Assembly: GCF_030538495.1 (NCBI RefSeq) | Contig: NZ_JAUNTW010000007.1 | Span: 38,583 to 102,582 of the forward strand | Reading direction: 5' to 3' | Source of the DNA: Paracoccus sp. (in: a-proteobacteria) | Lineage (GTDB): Bacteria > Pseudomonadota > Alphaproteobacteria > Rhodobacterales > Rhodobacteraceae | DNA length: 64,000 bases | Part shown: in pieces, positions 57,853 to 64,000 of the stretch | How the letters are laid out: every line of letters begins with the position of its first letter | Numbering within the stretch: position 1 is the first letter of the stretch | Program-made: the position numbers and the translations under genes | Notes under the pieces: generated by a model | What the model saw: only the letters and a program-made list of their open reading frames with translations | Told to the model about the DNA's origin: nothing | Database searches by the model: none

Positions 57853-58386
57853 TTACTTCTTCTTGCCTTCTTTGCGGAAGACAAACTCACCTTTATAGCG
57901 GATGCCCTTGCCTTTATACGGCTCGGGGCGGCGCCATTCGCGGATGTTTGCTGCCACTTGGCCGACCAGCTGCTGGTCGATGCCTTCGACGACGATTTCG
58001 GTCTGCTTGGGTGCCGTGATCGTCACGCCTTCGGGCGCTTCGAAGTTCACGTCGTGGCTGTAGCCCAGTGCCAGTTTCAGGGTTTTGCCCTGCATGGTGG
58101 CACGGTAACCAACACCCTGGATTTCCAGCTCTTTTTTGAAGCCTTCCGACACACCGACGGTCAGGTTTTCAATCATCGAGCGGGTCATCCCCCACTGCTG
58201 GCGCGCGCGCTTGGACTGGCCGCGCGGCTTGACGCTGACAGCGCCTTCTTCCAGCACCAGATCCACGTCATCGGTCGCGGTAAAGCTGCGCGAGCCTTTA
58301 GGGCCTTTGACCTCAATGGTCTGGCCCTTGATCTCGGCCGTCACGCCTTTCGGCAGTTCGACAGGCCGTTTACCAATACGAGACAT
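57853..58386 (-). CDS. rplF: 50S ribosomal protein L6
   Basis: 177 aa with the two L6 repeats; [19 protein letters not shown] at the start and the signature region [24 protein letters not shown] at the end. 10 bp after rpsH. Confidence 0.97.
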   Translation of the reverse strand: MSRIGKRPVELPKGVTAEIKGQTIEVKGPKGSRSFTATDDVDLVLEEGAVSVKPRGQSKRARQQWGMTRSMIENLTVGVSEGFKKELEIQGVGYRATMQGKTLKLALGYSHDVNFEAPEGVTITAPKQTEIVVEGIDQQLVGQVAANIREWRRPEPYKGKGIRYKGEFVFRKEGKKK

Positions 58387-58396
58387 TGCGGCCCCC

Positions 58397-58795
58397 TTAG
58401 AATACGGTGCAGAGGACTTCGCCGCCAACATTGGCGTTGCGAGCCGCTGCATCCGACATGACGCCTTTCGGCGTGGACACGATCGAGACACCCAGACCCT
58501 GGCGGACCTGCGGAATTTCCTTGGCGCCGGCATACACACGACGGCCCGGCTTGGACACGCGCGACAATTCGCGGATGACCGGCTGGCCTTCGAAGTATTT
58601 CAGGCTGATTTCCAGTTCCTTATGGCCGGTGGCCACAGTCACTTCTTCATAGCCGCGGATGTAACCTTCGGCTTTCAGCACATCCAGCACCCAGGCGCGC
58701 AGCTTGGAAGCGGGGGTGCGAACGGTCGATTTGCCGCGCATCTGTGCGTTGCGGATGCGGGTCAGCATATCGCCGAGAGGATCGTTCATCGACAT
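58397..58795 (-). CDS. rpsH: 30S ribosomal protein S8
   Basis: 132 aa, [19 protein letters not shown], with C-terminal [33 protein letters not shown]. In E. coli S8 represses the spc operon; a comparable site near rplE was not sought in detail. 10 bp after rpsN. Confidence 0.97.
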   Translation of the reverse strand: MSMNDPLGDMLTRIRNAQMRGKSTVRTPASKLRAWVLDVLKAEGYIRGYEEVTVATGHKELEISLKYFEGQPVIRELSRVSKPGRRVYAGAKEIPQVRQGLGVSIVSTPKGVMSDAAARNANVGGEVLCTVF

Positions 58796-58805
58796 GTTTG
58801 CCCCC

Positions 58806-59111
58806 TTACCAGCTGGATTTGACCATGCCGGGGATCTGACCGAACGAGCCAAGCTCGCGCAGCATGATCCGCGACAGTTTCAGTTTGCGGTAATACGCAT
58901 GCGGACGACCCGTCAGTTGGCAACGGTTGTGCAGGCGCGTTTCCGACGAATTGCGCGGCAGGTCGGCCAGCTTCAGCGTGGCTTTGAACCGCTCTTCCAT
59001 CGGACGGGACTGGTCTTTGATGATCTCGTTCAGGGCAGCGCGCTTGGCTGCGTATTTCTGAACCAGACGTTCGCGCTTTTTCTCGCGCTCGATCATGGAT
59101 TTTTTAGCCAT
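58806..59111 (-). CDS. rpsN: 30S ribosomal protein S14
   Basis: 101 aa, long zinc-free form (no CxxC pairs): [27 protein letters not shown], then [20 protein letters not shown] [21 protein letters not shown]. 17 bp after rplE. Confidence 0.97.
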   Translation of the reverse strand: MAKKSMIEREKKRERLVQKYAAKRAALNEIIKDQSRPMEERFKATLKLADLPRNSSETRLHNRCQLTGRPHAYYRKLKLSRIMLRELGSFGQIPGMVKSSW

Positions 59112-59128
59112 ATCTCTTTCCCCTGCGA

Positions 59129-59689
59129 TCAGCTGTTGAACGGCATGTTGAACAGCTTCAACAGCGACTTCGCTTCCGCATCGGTTTGTGCGGTGGTGCA
59201 GATGATGATGTCCATGCCCAGAACTTCGTCAACTTTATCAAAGTTGATTTCCGGGAACACGATGTGTTCTTTCAAACCCATCGCATAGTTGCCACGACCA
59301 TCGAACGAGGTGCCTTTCACGCCACGGAAGTCGCGGACGCGCGGCAGCGCGACGTTGATCAGGCGATCCAGGAATTCATACATGCGGTCACCGCGCAGGG
59401 TCACTTTGGTGCCAAGCGGCATTTCCTCACGCACGCGGAAGCCGGCGATCGACTTTTTCGCATGGGTGATGACTGCTTTCTGGCCAGCGATCTGCGACAA
59501 TTCTTCGGCGGCCTGTTTCACCTTTTTGGTGTCTTTCACAGCTTCGCCGACACCCATGTTCAGGACGATTTTGTCCAGACGCGGGATTTGCATGTCGTTT
59601 TTGTAACCGAACTCTTCTTTCAGAGCGGCGCGGATCTGGTCGCGATACTGCGAACGCAGACGCGGGGTGTATTTTGCGGTATCCAGCAT
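59129..59689 (-). CDS. rplE: 50S ribosomal protein L5
   Basis: 186 aa, 5S rRNA-binding. [25 protein letters not shown], then [23 protein letters not shown] and [27 protein letters not shown] match L5. Its start overlaps the rplX stop by one base. Confidence 0.97.
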   Translation of the reverse strand: MLDTAKYTPRLRSQYRDQIRAALKEEFGYKNDMQIPRLDKIVLNMGVGEAVKDTKKVKQAAEELSQIAGQKAVITHAKKSIAGFRVREEMPLGTKVTLRGDRMYEFLDRLINVALPRVRDFRGVKGTSFDGRGNYAMGLKEHIVFPEINFDKVDEVLGMDIIICTTAQTDAEAKSLLKLFNMPFNS

Positions 59690-59994
59690 CAGATCACGTC
59701 CCCCGTGGTTTTGGCGAAACGCACCTTTTTGCCGTCTTCTTCGCGGAAGCCGACGCGGGTTGCTTTGCCGTTTTTGTCCAGCAGGGCCAGATTCGACAGG
59801 TCGATCGGCATTGCCTTGGGCAGACGGCCGCCTTGGGTCGTTTGCGTCTGGCGCTGGTGGCGGATTGCGACGTTGATGCCGTCCACGATGGCTTTGTTGT
59901 CCTTGGGCATGACGGCGGTGATTTCGCCTTCTTTGCCTTTGTCCTTGCCGGTCAGAACGACGACTTTATCGCCTTTTTTCAGCTTGGCAGCCAT
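59689..59994 (-). CDS. rplX: 50S ribosomal protein L24
   Basis: 101 aa with the KOW motif ([23 protein letters not shown]). The start at 59994 overlaps the rplN stop (TGATG). The end overlaps rplE by one base. Confidence 0.97.
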   Translation of the reverse strand: MAAKLKKGDKVVVLTGKDKGKEGEITAVMPKDNKAIVDGINVAIRHQRQTQTTQGGRLPKAMPIDLSNLALLDKNGKATRVGFREEDGKKVRFAKTTGDVI

Positions 59995-60362
59995 CACAGC
60001 ACCTCCGGTGCAAGCGAGATGATCTTCATGAAGTTCTTCGCACGCAATTCGCGCACGACCGGCCCGAAAATACGGGTGCCGACCGGTTCGCCCTGATTGT
60101 TCAGGATGACGGCGGCGTTGCGGTCAAAGCGGATCGAGGTGCCGTCTTCACGGTTCACTTCTTTTGCGGTCCGAACGACCACGGCCTTACGGACGTCGCC
60201 TTTCTTCACGCGGCCCCGCGGAATGGCTTCCTTGACGGACACGACAATGATGTCGCCCACCGACGCATAGCGACGGTGCGAACCACCCAGGACCTTGATG
60301 CACTGAACCCGGCGAGCGCCGGAGTTGTCAGCAACATCCAGATTGGTCTGCATCTGGATCAT
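59994..60362 (-). CDS. rplN: 50S ribosomal protein L14
   Basis: 122 aa, [33 protein letters not shown] with the signature DNSGA, ending [11 protein letters not shown]. 76 bp after rpsQ. Confidence 0.97.
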   Translation of the reverse strand: MIQMQTNLDVADNSGARRVQCIKVLGGSHRRYASVGDIIVVSVKEAIPRGRVKKGDVRKAVVVRTAKEVNREDGTSIRFDRNAAVILNNQGEPVGTRIFGPVVRELRAKNFMKIISLAPEVL

Positions 60363-60438
60363 TTGGTTTCTCCCGACCTTTGGGGACCGGCCTATCCGGC
60401 CCCAGGGTTTCGATCATTTCTGATCAGTTCTGATGGAC

Positions 60439-60684
60439 TTATGCCGAAGCAGCTTCGTCCGTCAGGACAGTCCAGCGTTTCGTTTTCGAGATCGGCGCAC
60501 ATTCGACGATGCGAACGGTGTCACCCACCTTGAACTGGTTTTCCGCGTCATGTGCGCGGTATTTTTTCGACGAACGGACGGTTTTGTGCAGCAGCGGGTG
60601 CTTAAAACGGCGTTCAACCAGAACGGTGACGGTCTGGTCGTTTTTGTCCGAGGTCACGGTGCCTTGCAGGATGCGTTTGGGCAT
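60439..60684 (-). CDS. rpsQ: 30S ribosomal protein S17
   Basis: 81 aa, [46 protein letters not shown] with [20 protein letters not shown], complete OB-fold. 12 bp after rpmC. Confidence 0.97.
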   Translation of the reverse strand: MPKRILQGTVTSDKNDQTVTVLVERRFKHPLLHKTVRSSKKYRAHDAENQFKVGDTVRIVECAPISKTKRWTVLTDEAASA

Positions 60685-60696
60685 AGTGAAGGCTCC

Positions 60697-60903
60697 TTAG
60701 TTTGCGGCAGCGGCTTCCGCCGCTTTTTGGTTCAGAATCGTTTTCACGCGGGCGACGTCACGACGGACGGCGCGCATACGTGCCGTGCCTTCCAATTGGC
60801 CGGTGGCCTGTTGGAAGCGCAGGTTAAACGCCTCTTTCTTCAGGGCAACCAGTTGATCTTTCAACTGGTCAGGGGTCTTAGACCGCAGTTCTTTGGCGTC
60901 CAT
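60697..60903 (-). CDS. rpmC: 50S ribosomal protein L29
   Basis: 68 aa, [57 protein letters not shown]. First gene of this cluster; in most bacteria rplP precedes it, but here a secreted-protein gene lies divergently upstream. The start has AAAGGAAAACGCGTC before it. Confidence 0.96.
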   Translation of the reverse strand: MDAKELRSKTPDQLKDQLVALKKEAFNLRFQQATGQLEGTARMRAVRRDVARVKTILNQKAAEAAAAN

Positions 60904-60935
60904 GACGCGTTTTCCTTTCAACATCACCGGCAGGC

Positions 60936-60950
60936 CCCGTGTTGCACGGG
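60936..60950 (-). promoter_or_regulatory. Hairpin in the rpmC leader
   Basis: Perfect stem CCCGTG-CAA-CACGGG on the minus strand, 32 nt before the rpmC start. No T tract, so more likely a leader structure than a terminator. Confidence 0.35.
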
Positions 60951-61131
60951 CCACCCTGATTCCGGTGGAGTTCACATGAAGGCTTGGCAATTACCCCCGG
61001 TTGCAACGAATTGCAAGCGAAAATCGCAGCAAATGCCGGGCTTTTTCATCCTGACGCGAATATCCCCGATCACGCGCGTTGACAACCGCGCCGGTTCCGC
61101 GACACTGCCCCTGTCTTTGCCGGAGCGTCCC

Positions 61132-61950
61132 ATGCGTCTTATTCCCCTTATCTGCGCGGCTTGCCTGACCGCGCTGCCCGCCGCGGGTTTTGACCTGACC
61201 AGCACCATCAACGGGATGCACGCCGTCAAACTGGACCAGCTGAACCCCAATCCCAGCGGATTGGCCGACGAATGTTCGGGCCGCGCCATCACCGACTACG
61301 CGACCCAAGGCGGGCAGATGGTGTATGACGCCGGTTGGGTGGTGCAATCGGAATTGGTCGTGAACGGGCTAAGCGTGGTCAGCTATGCCAGTGCGCTGCG
61401 GCCCATGGCGGGCGCCCCCTGCGCGGTCGACGACGGCCATCTGGCGATCTTTCGCGGCCGCAGCCTGTTGGGCTTTTACCTGACCGACCCGACCATGATC
61501 TATCCCGATGGCAGCCCGCTGGAACAGGTGGGCGCATTGGAACAGGTCGGCCCCGATGTGGTCCGCGTCTCTGCGGGCGGTCCCTATCTGACGCCGTTTG
61601 CGGATCTGCATATCGACGCGACCGGCGCGCGGCTGACCGAAATCGCCACATTAACAACGGTCTGCGGCGACCGGCAGGTGCCGAATATCTATGGCCAGCC
61701 GATCCTTAACGCGCGCGCGGCGCTGGCCGAAGCCGGCTGGCACCCCGTCGCGCAAACCCCCGCCCCCCATGCCGACCCTTTCTTCGCCACCCATAACATC
61801 ACCGAGGTCAGCGACTGCGCCGGCACCGGCATGGGCTATTGCGGCTTTACCTATGACGATTCGTCGGGCAACCGGCTGACGGTCACAACCGGCGGCGACC
61901 GCCCGGAATACGCGCCCGTCCTCAGCACCCGCGCCGACTGCGCAAACTAA
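61132..61950 (+). CDS. Hypothetical secreted protein
   Basis: 272 aa with a signal peptide (about 1-19, MRLIPLICAACLTALPAAGF) and about seven cysteines likely forming disulphides (DECSGRA, GAPCAVDDG, TTVCGDRQ, SDCAGTGMGYCGF). The part PNIYGQPILNARAALAEAGWHPVAQ (about 188-212) resembles a PASTA-like half-domain. No enzymatic motif. Divergent from rpmC. Confidence 0.75.
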   Translation: MRLIPLICAACLTALPAAGFDLTSTINGMHAVKLDQLNPNPSGLADECSGRAITDYATQGGQMVYDAGWVVQSELVVNGLSVVSYASALRPMAGAPCAVDDGHLAIFRGRSLLGFYLTDPTMIYPDGSPLEQVGALEQVGPDVVRVSAGGPYLTPFADLHIDATGARLTEIATLTTVCGDRQVPNIYGQPILNARAALAEAGWHPVAQTPAPHADPFFATHNITEVSDCAGTGMGYCGFTYDDSSGNRLTVTTGGDRPEYAPVLSTRADCAN

Positions 61951-61964
61951 ACGCCGCGCCCTTT

Positions 61965-62008
61965 CATCTTGGCGCAAATATCCCGGGGGTCCGGGGGCTG
62001 GCCCCCGG
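61965..62008. repeat. Dispersed intergenic palindromic element, copy C
   Basis: CATCTTGGCGCAAATATCCCGGGGG followed by the palindrome CCGGGGG-CTGG-CCCCCGG. It shares the AATATCCCGGGG core and the GGGGGCTGGCCCCC hairpin with copies at 17538 and 31181. Confidence 0.5.
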
Positions 62009-62080
62009 CCGCTATCCCCTTTGACCCGCCCGCGCATCATGTTACACACCCTTCAAACCCAGCCATAAGGAAACCGGGCC

Positions 62081-62734
62081 ATGAAATTCTTTGTTGATAC
62101 CGCTGATGTGGACGCCATCCGTGAACTGAATGATCTGGGCATGGTGGACGGGGTGACGACGAACCCGTCGCTGATCCTGAAATCGGGCCGCGACATTACC
62201 GAAGTCACCCGCGAAATCTGCGACATGGTGGACGGTCCCGTCAGCGCCGAGGTTGTGGCGAACTCCGCCGATGACATGATCCGCGAAGGCAAAATTCTGG
62301 CCAAAATCGCGGAAAACATCACGATCAAGGTTCCTCTGACCTGGGACGGGCTGCGGGCCTGCCGCGCGCTGTCGGATGAAGGGCATATGGTCAATGTGAC
62401 GCTGTGTTTTTCTGCCGCGCAGGCGATCTTGGCGGCCAAAGCGGGCGCGACCTTTATCAGCCCCTTTATCGGGCGTCTGGACGACATTCATCTGGACGGG
62501 ATGGAGCTGATCGCCGACATCCGCGACATTTACGACAATTACGGTTATGAAACGGAAATTCTGGCCGCGTCGATCCGCAATGTGAACCACATCGTTCAGG
62601 CGGGCCGCATTGGCGCCGATGTCATCACCGCCCCCCCGGCTGTGATCAAAGCGATGGCCACCCATCCCCTGACCGACAAAGGGCTGGAGCAATTCAACGC
62701 CGACTGGGCCAAAACCGGCCAGAAAATCGGCTGA
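62081..62734 (+). CDS. fsa: Transaldolase / fructose-6-phosphate aldolase, small type
   Basis: 217-aa TIM-barrel enzyme of the FSA/TalC type. [34 protein letters not shown] is the signature, with the Schiff-base lysine in [12 protein letters not shown]. Also present are [32 protein letters not shown] and [12 protein letters not shown]. It provides sedoheptulose/fructose interconversion in the pentose phosphate pathway; whether it acts as transaldolase or aldolase is not resolvable. Coupled to DUF484 (TGATG). Confidence 0.94.
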   Translation: MKFFVDTADVDAIRELNDLGMVDGVTTNPSLILKSGRDITEVTREICDMVDGPVSAEVVANSADDMIREGKILAKIAENITIKVPLTWDGLRACRALSDEGHMVNVTLCFSAAQAILAAKAGATFISPFIGRLDDIHLDGMELIADIRDIYDNYGYETEILAASIRNVNHIVQAGRIGADVITAPPAVIKAMATHPLTDKGLEQFNADWAKTGQKIG

Positions 62735-63420
62735 TGACCACGCCCAGGCTGGACGCGGAAACGCGCGACAAACTGCTGGCCGATCCGTCGGCCATTCTGG
62801 CGGATCGGGACTTGATGCGCGTGCTGGTTGCCGCGCATGAGGCCGATCTGGGCGATAACGTCATCGACATCCGCGGGCGGGCGATGCAGGCCTTGGAAAA
62901 CCGGCTGGATCGTCTGGAATCCGCGCATGAAAGCGTGATTGCCGCCGCCTATGACAACCAATCCGGCACGGCGGTGATTCATCGCGCGGTGATCGGGCTG
63001 CTGGAAACGGTGGATCTGGCCGATCTGACCCATGCGTTGCAGGCCGATATTGCACCGCTTTTGCGGGTGGAAACGCTGCGGCTGGTGGTGGAATCGGAAC
63101 CCGTCATGCCGCATCTGCCGGGCGACGTGTTCATCACCCCCGAAGGCGCGATCGACCGCATGGTGTCCGCCGGCAGGCGCGCGCCGCGGGGCGATGATAT
63201 TGTGCTGCGTCCGGCCTCGCCCATCACGCAGCCCATCCACGGCACCCCCGTCGCGTCCGAGGCGTTGCTGCCGCTGGATCTGGGCGCCCGCCGTCCGCGC
63301 GCCATGATGCTGATGGGCAGCACCGACCCGCGCCGGTTCATGCCCGCGCATGGCACGGATTTGTTGCGCTTTTTCGCGCAGGTGTTCCGTCTGGTGCTGC
63401 TGTCGCGGCTGCGGGCGTGA
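62734..63420 (+). CDS. DUF484 family protein
   Basis: 228-aa GAF-like domain protein that commonly precedes xerC. It has the N-terminal pattern DKLLADPSAILADRDLMRVLVAAHEADLGDNVIDIRGRAMQALENRLDRLESAHESVI and C-terminal ARRPRAMMLMGSTDPRRFMPAHGTDLLRFFAQVFRL. Function unknown. Its stop overlaps the GTG start of xerC. Confidence 0.92.
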   Translation: MTTPRLDAETRDKLLADPSAILADRDLMRVLVAAHEADLGDNVIDIRGRAMQALENRLDRLESAHESVIAAAYDNQSGTAVIHRAVIGLLETVDLADLTHALQADIAPLLRVETLRLVVESEPVMPHLPGDVFITPEGAIDRMVSAGRRAPRGDDIVLRPASPITQPIHGTPVASEALLPLDLGARRPRAMMLMGSTDPRRFMPAHGTDLLRFFAQVFRLVLLSRLRA

Positions 63421-64000
63421 CCGACGCGCCGCTGGCTCTGTCGCCCGCCATGTCGGACGCGGTGGCGCGGTGGCTGGACGCGCAGGCCGCCGCCCGCGAT
63501 CTGTCGCGGCACACGATCACGGCCTATCAGGCGGATGTGCTGGCCTTTCTGGGGTTTTTGGGCGGGTATCACGGGCAGGCGGCGACTCCGGCATCGTTGG
63601 GTGGGTTGGTGCAGGCCGATATGCGCGCCTTTGCCGCCGAGGAACGCCGCCGGGGTTTGGGCGCGCGGTCGCTGGCGCGGCGTCAATCGGCGGTGCGCAG
63701 TTTTCTGCGGTGGATGTCGGATCGGCAGGGCTATGACCTGTCCGCCGCGCTGTCGGCGCGCAGCCCGAAATATGCGCGCGGGTTGCCTCGGCCTCTGACG
63801 CCGGAACAGGCGCAGGACACGCTGGATCAGGTCGCCGCGCTGCACCCCGAGCCGTGGATCGCTGCGCGCGATATGGCGGTTCTGACGCTGCTGTGGGCCT
63901 GCGGGTTGCGCATATCCGAGGCCTTGGCCCTGACCGGCGCTGACTGGCCGTTTCGCGATGCGTTAACCATTCGCGGCAAAGGCGGACGCGAACGGCAGGT
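63417..64000 (+). CDS. xerC: Tyrosine recombinase XerC (cut by the window end)
   Basis: N-terminal 194 codons of a site-specific recombinase resolving chromosome dimers at dif. The SAM-like core-binding domain is at about 10-105 (ARDLSRHTITAYQADVLAFLGFLGGYHG, SLARRQSAVRSFLRWM). The catalytic domain begins PLTPEQAQDTLDQV and includes the first catalytic arginine in LWACGLRISEALAL and IRGKGGRERQV. The GTG at 63417 overlaps the DUF484 stop (GTGA). Downstream of DUF484, so XerC rather than XerD. Confidence 0.93.
   Translation, partial: MTDAPLALSPAMSDAVARWLDAQAAARDLSRHTITAYQADVLAFLGFLGGYHGQAATPASLGGLVQADMRAFAAEERRRGLGARSLARRQSAVRSFLRWMSDRQGYDLSAALSARSPKYARGLPRPLTPEQAQDTLDQVAALHPEPWIAARDMAVLTLLWACGLRISEALALTGADWPFRDALTIRGKGGRERQ

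Overview
The window is GC-rich, gene-dense DNA from an alphaproteobacterium, most likely a member of the Rhodobacteraceae (Rhodobacterales). The evidence is the ctaC-ctaB-small ORF-ctaG-ctaE-SURF1-thrC order, a pyruvate dehydrogenase E1 beta subunit with its own lipoyl domain, the aerobic cobaltochelatase subunit CobT, a DUF484-xerC pair, CtrA-type boxes, and a DUF1127 gene followed by CCUCCUCCC-loop RNAs, an arrangement so far described from Rhodobacter-type bacteria. Genus and species cannot be read from the sequence. No prophage, insertion sequence, CRISPR array, tRNA or rRNA gene was seen.

Layout. 1-4.4 kb: degenerate ~205-bp tandem repeats behind topA, then dprA. 4.5-13.6 kb: tldD, the cytochrome c oxidase assembly operon, thrC, an M16 peptidase and a GNAT acetyltransferase. 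13.6-17.5 kb: an FAD-linked oxidase facing apt and a flavin reductase, then a GNAT enzyme and an EcsC-like protein. 17.7-23.4 kb (minus strand): DUF1127 gene, array of 12 hairpins, rlmJ, ftsB, pdhA, pdhB, pdhC. 23.8-34.4 kb: mrp, an unknown protein, prfC, an FMN reductase, cobT, an epimerase with a GT8-like transferase, and a second FAD-linked oxidase. 34.5-43.8 kb: GH25 lysozyme, CPBP-like membrane protein, aspS, response regulator, methylmalonyl-CoA epimerase, nitroreductase and M48 lipoprotein. 44-54.7 kb: ilvN-ilvB, arginyl/leucyl-transferase, glnE, an N4-type membrane glycosyltransferase, carA, YqeY and DUF3008. 54.8-56.5 kb: a PPOX stress protein and a broken PP-loop gene. 56.6-60.9 kb: ten ribosomal protein genes (rpmC to rpmD). 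61-64 kb: a secreted protein, transaldolase, DUF484 and the start of xerC.

The most interesting locus is 22.69-23.41 kb. Read on the minus strand, a DUF1127 gene resembling R. sphaeroides ccaF1 is followed by twelve consecutive hairpins. Their stems differ but stay paired, while the loops carry CCTCCTCCC (ten exact, two degenerate). They fall into six two-hairpin units, matching the architecture of the CcsR ('cuckoo') stress sRNAs, of which R. sphaeroides has four. The array points directly into rlmJ-ftsB-pdhABC, and the pyruvate dehydrogenase complex is a reported CcsR target in R. sphaeroides.

Other regulatory signals: CtrA-type boxes 41-44 nt before the start codons of dprA, a response regulator and a membrane glycosyltransferase; and a long palindrome that can bury the ribosome-binding site of the PPOX gene. 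The ribosomal cluster is detached from rplP at one end and from rplO/secY at the other.
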